Shown: positions 1-8,677 of the stretch, piece after piece
How the letters are laid out: each line of letters starts with the position of its first letter
Numbering within the stretch: position 1 is the first letter of the stretch
Origin: 630D-37 sp037478835
GTDB taxonomy: Bacteria > Chloroflexota > Anaerolineae > Anaerolineales > Villigracilaceae
Length of the DNA: 64,000 nt
Direction of reading: 5' to 3'
Assembly: GCA_037478835.1 (NCBI GenBank)
Contig: JBBFLV010000002.1
Coordinates: forward strand, 1 to 64,000
Notes under the pieces: generated by a model
Database searches by the model: none
The model's input: the letters and a program-made list of their open reading frames with translations, nothing else
What the model was told of the DNA's origin: nothing
Translations under genes and position numbers: made by a program

Positions 1-106
1 TGTTAAAACAGCAACCTCAACCAAAAGTTACCGAACTAAATTGTTAATGTTCATTTGCCGGGGGATTTTTTGGATGAGATGAAAGCTGTATTTCTTGGCT
101 CAAGCT

Positions 107-1126
107 CTAAGAAAATTTCTCACGCAGCAGGCTGCGAAAACCGCGTGCCAGCTGATGTTCAATTGAACCCGGGATCTCGATGATCAAGCCGCAGGCGAAC
201 AATCCCTTGATATCTTCGTCCTGGTAGAAATTGTTGAGCCCCAGTTTCTCGGCGGCTGTATATCCGCTCCAGGTTTCATCCAATTCTGCCAGGATGCGCA
301 AGTAGCGAATCTGTTTCTCATTCAAGCAAGGAAACTGACCGGAACGCGTCACTGATTCGGCAATTACCCATTCGATGAGTGTAGCATCGGGTAGTTTCAG
401 CGTTCTGCTGTTTTCATCCCAAGCGGCAATGAAAAGTAGCTCATTAAGCCGAGGATTCTCCCACCGGTATTCGGTAAAAGTATTCATCCAGAATTCAATT
501 TCCGCCGTAGGAGGTCCTCCATGGGTTGTTGCCAAGTGTATAAACTGCTTGAAAGCGAATTCCCGATCGATATCTTGAAAGTTGTTCAGGTTTAGCACGT
601 GTTGTTGGAGACGCAATGTCAGTGAACCCAGACCTATATCCTCGCGGTGGGCGACGATCAGGCGCGTGCACTCGCGCGAGATCATAGCCTCGAGGATCTT
701 GTGACTGTAGATACGTGCCTGTGAAGCCGAAATTTCGTCATATCCATCGGCCAGGAAAACGAGAATCAGTCTCGGATCGCAGTCACATTGTTCTTTGACC
801 CAGTTCTGCACGATCGCAGTTGGGGTTGTATGGGGATCCGGTGATATGCCGAGAGTTTTCCCCAATATTTGGCGCGCCGAATCTTCCGAAATCTGATCTC
901 CGCTCAGAAATGCAGAAGGGTGGGGTAGGGTTACCGTTTTGATGTTTGGAGGGTGATTGGCAGCAAGGTGTTTGAGCAATGTTGTCTTTCCGCTTCCGGG
1001 TGGCCCGACCAGAGAAAGTACACGTCGATTCCCCCTCTGAGTTTCACCGGTAGGATTGTGAATCCAATCCCATATTTTTGCCAACACGCGCGGGCGATCG
1101 ATGAAAAACAGATGATCCTCATTCAT
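107..1126 (-). CDS. P-loop NTPase with C-terminal winged-helix-like region, partner of the upstream membrane NTPase
   Basis: About 339 residues. A Walker A motif GPPGSGKTT lies near residues 41-49. A hydrophobic Walker B-like strand ending in LADGYDEIS follows, then a sensor-like strand RLIVAHRED. The last 80 residues look like a winged helix (IRYLRILAELDETWSGYTAAEKLGL is the core, here only partly cited). This layout recalls AAA/STAND-type switch ATPases, but I recognise no named family. I chose the ATG at 1124-1126 over the longer reading that starts at 1213. It has an AGGGA ribosome site 7 nt upstream and overlaps the stop of the upstream gene by 8 nt, as expected for coupled translation. 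The longer start would overlap by 95 nt. With the upstream gene it forms a two-gene operon. Function is unknown; regulation or a defence-like switch is only a guess. Confidence 0.75.
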   Translation of the reverse strand: MNEDHLFFIDRPRVLAKIWDWIHNPTGETQRGNRRVLSLVGPPGSGKTTLLKHLAANHPPNIKTVTLPHPSAFLSGDQISEDSARQILGKTLGISPDPHTTPTAIVQNWVKEQCDCDPRLILVFLADGYDEISASQARIYSHKILEAMISRECTRLIVAHREDIGLGSLTLRLQQHVLNLNNFQDIDREFAFKQFIHLATTHGGPPTAEIEFWMNTFTEYRWENPRLNELLFIAAWDENSRTLKLPDATLIEWVIAESVTRSGQFPCLNEKQIRYLRILAELDETWSGYTAAEKLGLNNFYQDEDIKGLFACGLIIEIPGSIEHQLARGFRSLLREKFS

Positions 1127-3215
1127 GCAGATATCCCTGATACTTTGAAAAGTTTTGGATAGTCTCTGGTTTAATGACATTGGTATCAGAGAAACGAGAA
1201 TAGGCACTACCAATTAGTGTGTGGGTCATTTCTAAGAGATACCGGGGATTTCCTCCAGCTTTTAGCAAGAGCAAGTCGAAGGCATTTCCCTGGAAAAGGG
1301 AACGCAAAGGCTGTTTCGAACCGGTTTGTTCCCAACGATAGTTCAACAGATTTTCCAGTTCCGTGTTCGTCCATTCCAAGAAATACCTTGCTGCTTGAGG
1401 AGGGAAAGGATAAATGTCTCGTGGGAGTCCAATCACGATATGTAACGCACCTGGCCAGTAGAGAGAAACTTCCTCCCAGAAGGGCAATATAACTTGCCGA
1501 TACCAGGCCGGAGGATAAAGGTCGTGGAGATCAAAGGCGACATGGCATTGCTTGAATTCCAGGGCCTGCAAACAGCCGGCCAGCATCACAGGCCAGCGCT
1601 CTTCTGAGGTTGTCTCATCAACAGTGGAGAGCATCTCCAAAAACATCTGGATGTGAATGCGAATTGCAGTTTCTCGGACTGTTTTGCCGTTTTCCCGTTC
1701 CTGAAACATTTCTTCTGAAGAACCGCTATCCGAAGCCCTATAGACTTTGCTTTGCGAGATTTCCCTATATAGTTTCTCTGACAATTTTGCTCTTACTACA
1801 GTAATTCCAAGGCTGGTACCCAGAAAGCGCGCCAGCAATTGGCGCTGAGGATCCTCCAAATTGATCAGTTGGGATGGATTCGCTTCGATGAATTCCAGCA
1901 AACGAGCGGCCAAAGCCTGACGCAAAAGGTTAGTCTGTGCCGCATATGGTAGGTAACAACCGAATGAATATATTGGCGCGTCATCTAAAATATGATAACG
2001 TCCCAATGCCAGGCAGAGAGCCGTGCGCCCGCTCCCTGCTTCACCTACCACAAGACAAATTTCTCTGGTCGATTGTATCTGGCTGTAGACCGGATGACCG
2101 GGGTAAAACATCCCCCTTTGTTCGGAAAATAACACAGTCTCTTCTTTCTCTCCCTGGGCAACCGCGGGAAAAATAGTGGAGAGATCTGGCTTTTCGCTCT
2201 GACGTATTACTGTAGGTAAAAGCGGCCAACGACGCTCTACGATCAAAGCATTGCTCAACTCACGATGTATTTCCTGGAATGTCCTGCGTTGTTCTGCATC
2301 CAGATCGTGTTGCGGAAAAGTGCGGAACAAGTTCAACGAGATTGAACGGTCGGTAGGATAATGCCTCGCAGCATAGATCAGCGCTGCTGCAGCTTCGCTT
2401 GTCCAACCGTGTGGAGGGAAAGGCTCGGTCCAAGAACGAAATTCCCCTTCTGCGAGCCGCAGCAGACGATCGACTATCTCTATTTCTCCGGGTTTTTCCA
2501 AATAGGTGCTCAGGTTTTCTTCTCTAATGCTCTTCAAGATATTTTTTGCTAATCGTATGTCACCTGAGCGGATGGCTTGACGCGTTTGTTCCCATAGATT
2601 TCCGGCCCTGTTTGCAGCTTCCCTACGTTCGTGTTCCTTGATCTCCTGCTGCTTATACTGTAGATAAAATGCTGCCAGTGAAAAAAATAGCGTGACAATT
2701 GGGAAAATGGGGAATTCTTTTCCGCTTTGGAGCAATTTTGCCCGCAAAACTCCTTCAATGGCGATAGGGATGTTATCTGCATCTGAGGCCGACGCCATTT
2801 CATCCTTCACCAACTTGATCTTCTCATCCGCCTTAAACCACCTAACCAATCGCGTATTCTCCAGGCGGAGGCGCTGGGTTTGCCCTTCTGCTGAAAACGA
2901 GAGCATAACTCGGCCGGTTTTGTCGGATGGTGGTTCCAGAATAACGAACGTTGGAGGCACTTGCAACACGAGCGTAACCGGTAAGGTGCAATTCCGGCTG
3001 TCTTGTAACGTAATCTCCAGATCAACCGGTTCATCAACAGGGACAATGTTGGGTTTTACGATCTGGAACAGGCAGCCCTCCAGACGGTGCATCTCTCGGA
3101 TGCGCAAACTATTCTCTGCCGGCCAGTAGGCCATCACCATTGCCACCCATATCAAGGTGATGCCGAAAAGCACGAAAGCTGTAATCAACCAAATGGGGAT
3201 CGAACGTTTGCCCAT
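1119..3215 (-). CDS. Membrane-anchored P-loop NTPase with an extracytoplasmic beta-rich domain
   Basis: About 698 residues. A first transmembrane helix lies at residues 7-29, a beta-rich segment at about 35-165 that could be an Ig-like ectodomain, and a second helix at about 169-187. A charged helical linker and a large cytoplasmic domain follow, with a Walker A motif GEAGSGRT at 391-398 and a later Walker B-like strand HVAFDLHDL. The topology suggests that an outside signal is passed to an inner NTPase. The start is the ATG at 3213-3215, with GGAGG about 10 nt upstream. A TTG 33 nt further up is possible but has no good ribosome site. The gene is followed directly by a second NTPase with overlapping stop and start. 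I do not recognise a named family. Confidence 0.75.
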   Translation of the reverse strand: MGKRSIPIWLITAFVLFGITLIWVAMVMAYWPAENSLRIREMHRLEGCLFQIVKPNIVPVDEPVDLEITLQDSRNCTLPVTLVLQVPPTFVILEPPSDKTGRVMLSFSAEGQTQRLRLENTRLVRWFKADEKIKLVKDEMASASDADNIPIAIEGVLRAKLLQSGKEFPIFPIVTLFFSLAAFYLQYKQQEIKEHERREAANRAGNLWEQTRQAIRSGDIRLAKNILKSIREENLSTYLEKPGEIEIVDRLLRLAEGEFRSWTEPFPPHGWTSEAAAALIYAARHYPTDRSISLNLFRTFPQHDLDAEQRRTFQEIHRELSNALIVERRWPLLPTVIRQSEKPDLSTIFPAVAQGEKEETVLFSEQRGMFYPGHPVYSQIQSTREICLVVGEAGSGRTALCLALGRYHILDDAPIYSFGCYLPYAAQTNLLRQALAARLLEFIEANPSQLINLEDPQRQLLARFLGTSLGITVVRAKLSEKLYREISQSKVYRASDSGSSEEMFQERENGKTVRETAIRIHIQMFLEMLSTVDETTSEERWPVMLAGCLQALEFKQCHVAFDLHDLYPPAWYRQVILPFWEEVSLYWPGALHIVIGLPRDIYPFPPQAARYFLEWTNTELENLLNYRWEQTGSKQPLRSLFQGNAFDLLLLKAGGNPRYLLEMTHTLIGSAYSRFSDTNVIKPETIQNFSKYQGYLHE

Positions 3216-3546
3216 TCCACACCATCCTCCGGCCTTCTCATGCCCCAAACCAATGCTCTCTGTGATGGTTGCTCTCAGTCTCGTAGGCCAACACTGCTTA
3301 TTGGCATTCGTGCTCGCCCTCGCGCCTCCTTGCTTAATGATGTGATAAGTAAATTATACAGCAATTCGATTGGGAAATGATAACAAAGACAATGCTTTTA
3401 TCAGACTATGTAGCGCGTCGGCCTGTCTTGAGGCAATTCTTCACAGTCTTGCCGGTCAAAAGTTCGCCTTCGTCCCTTTGTGAAGACGTTATCCCTGCGA
3501 CATTCTTCAACCTGGCATGTTTTCCGAATCTCTGCCCGGTTGATGT
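3216..3546. other. Intergenic region between ribF and the NTPase operon
   Basis: These 331 bases hold no convincing gene on either strand. The only signal seen is a TATAAT on the minus strand at 3353-3358, which could drive the NTPase pair with a leader of about 130 nt. No clear -35 box or terminator was found. Confidence 0.6.
3353..3358 (-). promoter_or_regulatory. Putative -10 box of the NTPase operon
   Basis: TATAAT read on the minus strand, about 140 nt upstream of the membrane NTPase start. No consensus -35 lies at 16-18 nt, so this is tentative. Confidence 0.35.
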
Positions 3547-4500
3547 CTATGGCTTGTTCTCGATTGTCCACTTCGGCAAGTCTTCCAGCTTGCGGCGCGC
3601 TTCGCGAATATCTTGCAGAATCTGATTCACCAGTGCTTCCGGGCCAGGGAAGCGCTGTTCCTGGCGAATGCGGGCGACGAATTCCAGGCGCAATTCCTGA
3701 TCGTAGAGGTCGCCTTCAAAGTCCAGCAGATGGGCCTCGATCAGCGGACGCGGAGTGGAGGTTGCGAAGGTGGGGCGAAAGCCGATATTGGTCACGGCGG
3801 CGAAGCGTTTTTCCCCCACATATGCCCGACAAACGTACACGCCGTTGGCCGGGATCAATTTTTCCGGCGGATAGTCGAGGTTCGCCGTTGGGATGTTGAT
3901 CTGCCGGCCGCGCCCATCGCCGCGTACCACGCGCCCTCGTACTTCGTAGAAGCGCCCCAGGGCGCGCGCCGCTTCGGCCACTTCTCCTTGGGTGAGCAAC
4001 TGACGGATGCGGCTGGAGGAGATCACCTCGTCTCCTTCGCGTGCTGCCGGTATGACCTGCACTTGGTATCCCAATTTTTCGCCGATCTGGCGCAGCCGCT
4101 CACTATTCCCTTCTCGTCCGTGTCCGAGGGCAAAATCATAACCGATCCACAGGCGACGCACGCCAAGGTGCTTTTTCACCAGGCGCATGAAATCCAGGGC
4201 CGAGCGCGCGGCCAGCTCGCGGTCAAATGGGCAGGTGACCACCACGTCCACGCCCAGTTGTTGGAGCAATGCCGCGCGCTCGTCGGGTAGTGTCAGGTAT
4301 TTCAAATCCGGCTGATAGCCCAAAACCCAGGCCGGGTGGGGATGAAAGGTGATCACCACAGCCGGCAGGTTTTCCAGATGTGCTCCCTCTACGAGATGGT
4401 GGAGCAAATAACGATGACCGCGATGAACGCCATCGAAGACGCCGATGCTTACGCCAGAAGCAGGCAGGGAGAGATCGTAAAGGGAGCGCGAATGAAGCAT
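3547..4500 (-). CDS. ribF: Bifunctional riboflavin kinase / FAD synthetase
   Basis: 317 residues, the usual length of RibF. The N-terminal nucleotidyltransferase domain carries GVFDGVHRGH and, further on, SSRIRQLL. The C-terminal riboflavin kinase domain carries GDGRGRQINIPTANL. The enzyme phosphorylates riboflavin to FMN and then adenylates it to FAD in the cytoplasm. The open frame runs upstream inside the preceding gene, but the ATG at 4498-4500, two bases after that gene's TAG stop, gives a protein that begins as RibF should. It is the last gene of a minus-strand run with the FadF-like reductase, itself likely to depend on a flavoprotein electron donor. The linkage may be chance. Confidence 0.93.
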   Translation of the reverse strand: MLHSRSLYDLSLPASGVSIGVFDGVHRGHRYLLHHLVEGAHLENLPAVVITFHPHPAWVLGYQPDLKYLTLPDERAALLQQLGVDVVVTCPFDRELAARSALDFMRLVKKHLGVRRLWIGYDFALGHGREGNSERLRQIGEKLGYQVQVIPAAREGDEVISSSRIRQLLTQGEVAEAARALGRFYEVRGRVVRGDGRGRQINIPTANLDYPPEKLIPANGVYVCRAYVGEKRFAAVTNIGFRPTFATSTPRPLIEAHLLDFEGDLYDQELRLEFVARIRQEQRFPGPEALVNQILQDIREARRKLEDLPKWTIENKP

Positions 4501-4502
4501 GG

Positions 4503-6488
4503 CTATTTCATCCGCTCCAGCACGAATTCGGCAACATCCTTGATTTCGAGACCTCCGGCGGCATCGGATTTGGCCGCATCGGTGAACATGGTCAGGCAGA
4601 AGGGGCAGGCCACTGCGACCGCCTGGGCGCCGCTGGCGCGCGCCTCGGCATAGCGTGCCTGATTGACGCGCTGATCGCCTTTCTCTTCTTCTTTCCACAT
4701 CTGAGCACCGCCGGCGCCGCAGCAGAACGAGGTCTCCGCATGGCGCGGCATTTCGATCAGTTGCACACCTCCCTGCTGTAGCACCTGGCGCGGCGCATCG
4801 AAAATACGGTTATGCCGTCCCAAATAGCAGGGGTCGTGGAAGGTCACGGTCAGGGTGTCCTCTGAGACCTCTAGCCGAATCTTGCCTTCGGCGACCAGCT
4901 CGTTCAGCAATTGCGTGTGGTGAATGACCTCGTAGTTTCCGCCGAAGGCCGGATATTCGTTTTTCAACGTGTGCAGGCAGTGCGGGCAAGTGGTCACAAT
5001 GCGGCGAGGGCGGATCTCGTTGAGCAGCTCCACGTTCGCCTGGGCGAGGGCGAAGAAGATATCCTCCCGGCCGGCGCGGCGCGCCGAATCGCCGGTGCAT
5101 TGTTCATTGCGTCCCAACACGGCATAATTGATCCCGGCCGCGTTCAGGATTTGTGCCAGGGCACGCGCCGTTTTCTGGGCACGGGCATCGGTGGCGGCGG
5201 CACAGCCCACCCACCAGAGCAGTTCGGGTTCAGGATTTTGTTCGATGGTCGGCACGTTCAGCCCCTCCGCCCACTTCATGCGATCGGCCTGGGGCACATT
5301 CCACGGGTTGGCATTGCGTTCCATGCCGCGGAAGGCTCCTTCCAGGAGCTTCGGGAAGCGGCTTTCCATGAGCGCTAGGTAACGCCGCGCTTCGAGAATG
5401 TCGCGCATCGGTTCATTGCCCACCGGGCAGATCTCCACACAGGCGCCGCAGGAAGTGCAGGCCCAAATGGCCTCCTCCGGGATCAATTCGAGCAAGGGTA
5501 CCTGGGTATCCCCACCGTAGTTGAAGTGATAGCGCTTGTTGATCTCCAGCGCGGCCGGCGAAAGCACCTTGCCGGTGTTATAGGCCGGGCAGACCTCCTG
5601 GCAGCGGAAGCACATGATACAGGCGTAGGCATCCATGATCTGCTTCCATTCCAGGTCGCGCAGGGTCTCGGCACCGAATTTTTCGATATTTGGATCGTCC
5701 AGGTTGAGGTAGCTCAGCTCACCCATCGAGCGGCGAGCGGGTTTCAGCCATAGATTGAGCGGGGCAAAGAAGAGATGGATGTGTTTGGAATAGGGGAAAT
5801 AGGGCAGGAAGGCCACCACGGCTCCCAGCGAGAGCCAGAACATGATGTGCTCGCCCACCTCCAGCGCCGCAGGGCTCCAACCCGACCATAGCGTGGCCAC
5901 GCGGGAGATGATCGGTTGCCAGGCATCCGGCCCGTGCATGGCCAGGTAAAACGATTCACCTAACAAGCGCGCCGCATTGTGCACGACGATGAAAGTGGCC
6001 ACGATCGCCGAATCGCGCGCGATGCCGAAGCGCGCTTTGGGATGCAACAGCGTGCTTTCACGGGTGGTGAGCGTGGGCGGGCGGAGCACAAAGCGTCGCA
6101 CCGCCAGCGCCAACATGCCGAGCAGAATCGCCGAATTTGCCAGATCGGCCGAAAGGCGATAGATATCGCCGATTCCCCCCAATGCTTCCAGCAGTCGGAA
6201 GCCGGTATAGCCGTAGATCAGATCGGACAGGTTGATCATCAGGAAGACCAGGAATCCCCAGCCGATCAGGGCATGGAAAAGGCTTGGCCAGAAGCGGAAG
6301 CGGAAAACGGTTTGAAACGAGATCACGCGCCAGAAGACTTCCGGAACACGCTTCCAGGCGCTTTTCCAATCCGGACGGCCGTTGCCGCTGCGGATCAGGT
6401 CCACAATTCGACGCACGCCGCGGTAGGTGTAATAGAGCGAGACCAGTACCGCCAGCAGGAACAACATTTTTTCAACCAATGTGAGCAT
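4503..6488 (-). CDS. FadF/HdrD-type membrane iron-sulfur reductase
   Basis: 661 residues. The N-terminal 250 residues hold several membrane helices resembling a NarI-like cytochrome b unit. Two 4Fe-4S motifs follow (CIMCFRCQEVCP and CTSCGACVEICP). Then come two cysteine-rich CCG-type domains, marked by FHDPCYLGRHN, SFCCGAGG and CPFC. This is the architecture of FadF/EtfD-like proteins. They pass electrons from acyl-CoA dehydrogenases, through electron transfer flavoprotein, to menaquinone. Heterodisulfide-reductase-like roles are the main alternative, and no etfAB lies nearby. GGAGG precedes the ATG by 4 nt. It is 16 bp downstream of a lysozyme-like gene and 2 bp upstream of ribF. Confidence 0.85.
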   Translation of the reverse strand: MLTLVEKMLFLLAVLVSLYYTYRGVRRIVDLIRSGNGRPDWKSAWKRVPEVFWRVISFQTVFRFRFWPSLFHALIGWGFLVFLMINLSDLIYGYTGFRLLEALGGIGDIYRLSADLANSAILLGMLALAVRRFVLRPPTLTTRESTLLHPKARFGIARDSAIVATFIVVHNAARLLGESFYLAMHGPDAWQPIISRVATLWSGWSPAALEVGEHIMFWLSLGAVVAFLPYFPYSKHIHLFFAPLNLWLKPARRSMGELSYLNLDDPNIEKFGAETLRDLEWKQIMDAYACIMCFRCQEVCPAYNTGKVLSPAALEINKRYHFNYGGDTQVPLLELIPEEAIWACTSCGACVEICPVGNEPMRDILEARRYLALMESRFPKLLEGAFRGMERNANPWNVPQADRMKWAEGLNVPTIEQNPEPELLWWVGCAAATDARAQKTARALAQILNAAGINYAVLGRNEQCTGDSARRAGREDIFFALAQANVELLNEIRPRRIVTTCPHCLHTLKNEYPAFGGNYEVIHHTQLLNELVAEGKIRLEVSEDTLTVTFHDPCYLGRHNRIFDAPRQVLQQGGVQLIEMPRHAETSFCCGAGGAQMWKEEEKGDQRVNQARYAEARASGAQAVAVACPFCLTMFTDAAKSDAAGGLEIKDVAEFVLERMK

Positions 6489-6504
6489 GGGGCCTCCAAA
6501 AAAG

Positions 6505-8109
6505 TTAACGGGTGATCTCTTCCACGTATTTTACACCCAGGGCACATACGCCTTCCAGGTGTGAAGCAACCGCTTCCCAGGTGAGCACTTTTTCGGTGTT
6601 CCAAGCACGGGTGAGCGCCACTGAAAGGCAGCCGGGGCCGGCATGATAGTTCACCAGCGTGAACTTCCAAAGGTCCTCATAGGAGACGACATCTCCCGGC
6701 GCCTTGCGTGCCAGGTTGCGCACCATGCGTCCCGTCTGGGCACAGTTCGCTTGGAGCGTTTCGGCAAAGACTCCGATGCTGAAAGAAGCTTGAGAGATGT
6801 CAATTCCCAGTGGGCAGTCTTCGCAGGATGCGTTGACGGCATGGATCAGCGCCAGTCGCAGGCCTTCCTTCTCTTCACTGCTCAAGCGGGCATATCCCAA
6901 ATTGCAACGCTCTTGGGGCAAGAGCAAGGGGCAGAATTGATCGAAGAAAGTGAAATTCCACAATAGGGTGGTATCGGCGCCGTTTTCGGTGAGCTGCCCA
7001 AGGCCGATATCGCCGCGATCGCGAAAAACGCCCGGCCAGAACTGGCTTTCGTGGGCAAAAAGGTTCTTGAGCATCTGGGCCGGCACACCGCTCTCACGGG
7101 CCACACTCAGGATCAGCGCATCGAAGCGGTTCTGCCATTCGATCACCGCCGGGCGCGCCGCTTCCAGGCCGCAAGACGAGACGCTCCCATCGGCATTCAG
7201 GCCGCCATCCGGGCAGGTGCTCACATCCACCGCCCCTTGCTGGATCAGGTTGGCGGCGAGGTATTCGTAAGGGATCTCGGTGTTCAGGTCTTCCGGACGG
7301 GCGGGAGTGGTCAGCCAGGTCGGCAGGTCTTCAAGGGGTGGGAAGGATTCCCAAACCTCGCTGCAGGAGGCCACGGCCGGGCCGAGCCACTGGCTGCTCA
7401 ACACATTTACGTACCAGTATTTTCGGTCGGGATCGTTGACCGCCGCGCGCGTCACCCGCACTTGGGCCGTATAGGCAACGCTCGAATCGCCGTAGCTCGA
7501 CCAGGCCCAGAATTGCAGGCTTTGCTTGCCGCTCTTCGGTTTCAAGAGCAGGGTGCATGGCGAATCGCAGGAAAACGATTCTCCCTCGTAGATGCCTTCG
7601 ATGCGCGTGATGTGTTCGTTCGGCAGGGGTTCTTCCCCGCGCAAGAGCAGGCGCGGGCGACCCTCACAGAGAAAGCTGAACTGCAGCGGCGCTTCTTCGC
7701 ATCCCTCCACCGAAACCCACACCGTTGCTGCCGGTAAGGAGACGATGATCTCGCGGGAGGCCGGATAGGTGCGCACCTCGTAAAAGTAAAACCCGCGGCA
7801 TAACGTTGAATCCGCGTTCAAGCAGGGCGGCTGCTTAAGGTATTCGTTATACAGGTCTTTACCACAATCGCGGTAAATTTCGGCCGGGGTGGGCAGGCCT
7901 TCGTGGTCGATCGTGATCTCACATTCCACCCGATTGTTCGACCACCGTGTCATCCACCAGACGTGGGCCGTATAGTCAATTTTGATCCGTGTATAACGAT
8001 CGGGTCCCGGCGGCCCTTGCAGCGCCGCGACGTCCTTCTGGCTGCTCCAGACAAGCGCCAGGATGCCGATCGCCAGAAAAAAGAGAAGAAAGGATTTGCC
8101 AGGCCGCAC
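6505..8109 (-). CDS. Secreted protein with C-terminal lytic-transglycosylase-like domain
   Basis: 534 residues starting at a GTG (8107-8109). Residues 1-29 form a signal peptide or membrane anchor. The middle is a beta-rich region of unknown family. The C-terminal part carries the transglycosylase-type features HESQFWPG (candidate catalytic Glu), DIGLGQLT and a later NYHAGPG, as in Slt/MltE-like muramidases. It contains many cysteines, consistent with disulfides outside the cell. The likely role is cell-wall cleavage or remodelling. The length and the unknown N-terminal half make it atypical. The ribosome site is weak, so the exact start is uncertain. Confidence 0.75.
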   Translation of the reverse strand: MRPGKSFLLFFLAIGILALVWSSQKDVAALQGPPGPDRYTRIKIDYTAHVWWMTRWSNNRVECEITIDHEGLPTPAEIYRDCGKDLYNEYLKQPPCLNADSTLCRGFYFYEVRTYPASREIIVSLPAATVWVSVEGCEEAPLQFSFLCEGRPRLLLRGEEPLPNEHITRIEGIYEGESFSCDSPCTLLLKPKSGKQSLQFWAWSSYGDSSVAYTAQVRVTRAAVNDPDRKYWYVNVLSSQWLGPAVASCSEVWESFPPLEDLPTWLTTPARPEDLNTEIPYEYLAANLIQQGAVDVSTCPDGGLNADGSVSSCGLEAARPAVIEWQNRFDALILSVARESGVPAQMLKNLFAHESQFWPGVFRDRGDIGLGQLTENGADTTLLWNFTFFDQFCPLLLPQERCNLGYARLSSEEKEGLRLALIHAVNASCEDCPLGIDISQASFSIGVFAETLQANCAQTGRMVRNLARKAPGDVVSYEDLWKFTLVNYHAGPGCLSVALTRAWNTEKVLTWEAVASHLEGVCALGVKYVEEITR

Positions 8110-8173
8110 GGGAGCTCGGTAAGTTCAATTTTAGCATGAAAAAAGCCCCCTTTTCGGGGCATCCGGTTTTCCA

Positions 8174-8202
8174 TTGACGTTCTTTCCCTTCACAGGTATA
8201 CT
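8174..8202 (+). promoter_or_regulatory. Promoter of tRNA-Pro
   Basis: TTGACG at 8174-8179 and TATACT at 8197-8202 with 17 bp between them. The tRNA begins 10 nt downstream. Confidence 0.75.
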
Positions 8203-8211
8203 TATCGCTGC

Positions 8212-8285
8212 CGGGGTGTAGCGCAGTTGGCCAGCGCACCGCGTTTGGGACGCGGGGGTCGGCGGTTCAAGTCCGCCCACCCCGA
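8212..8285 (+). tRNA. tRNA-Pro (anticodon UGG)
   Basis: A full cloverleaf can be folded. The acceptor CGGGGTG pairs with CACCCCG, the anticodon loop is TTTGGGA with anticodon TGG, and the T-arm is GGCGG/CCGCC around TTCAAGT. The discriminator base is A and CCA is not encoded. Confidence 0.95.
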
Positions 8286-8293
8286 CTGTCGAT

Positions 8294-8318
8294 CGCCATC
8301 CATCAGGATGGCGGTTTT
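8294..8318 (+). terminator. Rho-independent terminator after tRNA-Pro
   Basis: An 8-bp stem CGCCATCC/GGATGGCG with loop ATCA is followed by G and TTTT, nine bases after the tRNA. Confidence 0.7.
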
Positions 8319-8322
8319 GTGT

Positions 8323-8328
8323 TAAAAT
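8323..8328 (+). promoter_or_regulatory. Putative -10 box for the 8.4-10.9 kb operon
   Basis: TAAAAT directly after the tRNA terminator, about 45 nt upstream of the first start codon. No clear -35 is seen. Confidence 0.4.
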
Positions 8329-8372
8329 GCAATCGGTTTTTTCACAATCCTACGGAAACAAGGAGAATCCCC

Positions 8373-8675
8373 ATGGCTCGCCCTGTATTTGACGGTGTCA
8401 TTGAAACGGTGCGCTATCGGGATGGAAAAATTGCCCTGGTGCGCGTCCACGAGCGACGCGGCGCTGCCTTTGGCGATCACGTGCTTCTCGATCGGCAGGC
8501 CTTGCTCTCTCGCCTGAAGCAAGGCAAGCGCTTCTTCACCGGGCGCCGCAAAGAATTTTGGGCCAATTCGTTTGAGATCCAAAAGCCGGTCCTTCTCCTG
8601 CAGCGCAACGGCGAAGAGATCATCGCCACCCGTCCCGATGCCACGCAGGACGATCTAGAATTACCTCTCTTCTGA
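8373..8675 (+). CDS. Conserved-looking small protein of unknown function
   Basis: 100 residues, basic in the middle and acidic at the end, with no membrane segment or cysteine. The N-terminal part resembles a small beta-barrel (FDGVIETVRYRDGKIALVRV). The start ATG at 8373 has AAGGAG 7-8 nt upstream. An in-frame longer start at 8319 would run through the promoter region. The gene opens a tight operon with the NERD-like, glycosyltransferase and RNase HII genes, with 2 bp before the next start. No function is assigned. Confidence 0.65.
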   Translation: MARPVFDGVIETVRYRDGKIALVRVHERRGAAFGDHVLLDRQALLSRLKQGKRFFTGRRKEFWANSFEIQKPVLLLQRNGEEIIATRPDATQDDLELPLF

Positions 8676-8677
8676 CC

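Noticed and set aside
3249..3546. FMN riboswitch or other RNA element near ribF
   Set aside because: ribF lies downstream of the FadF-like gene with a 2-nt gap and has no leader. The region at 3249-3546 is after its 3' end and shows no conserved riboswitch core.
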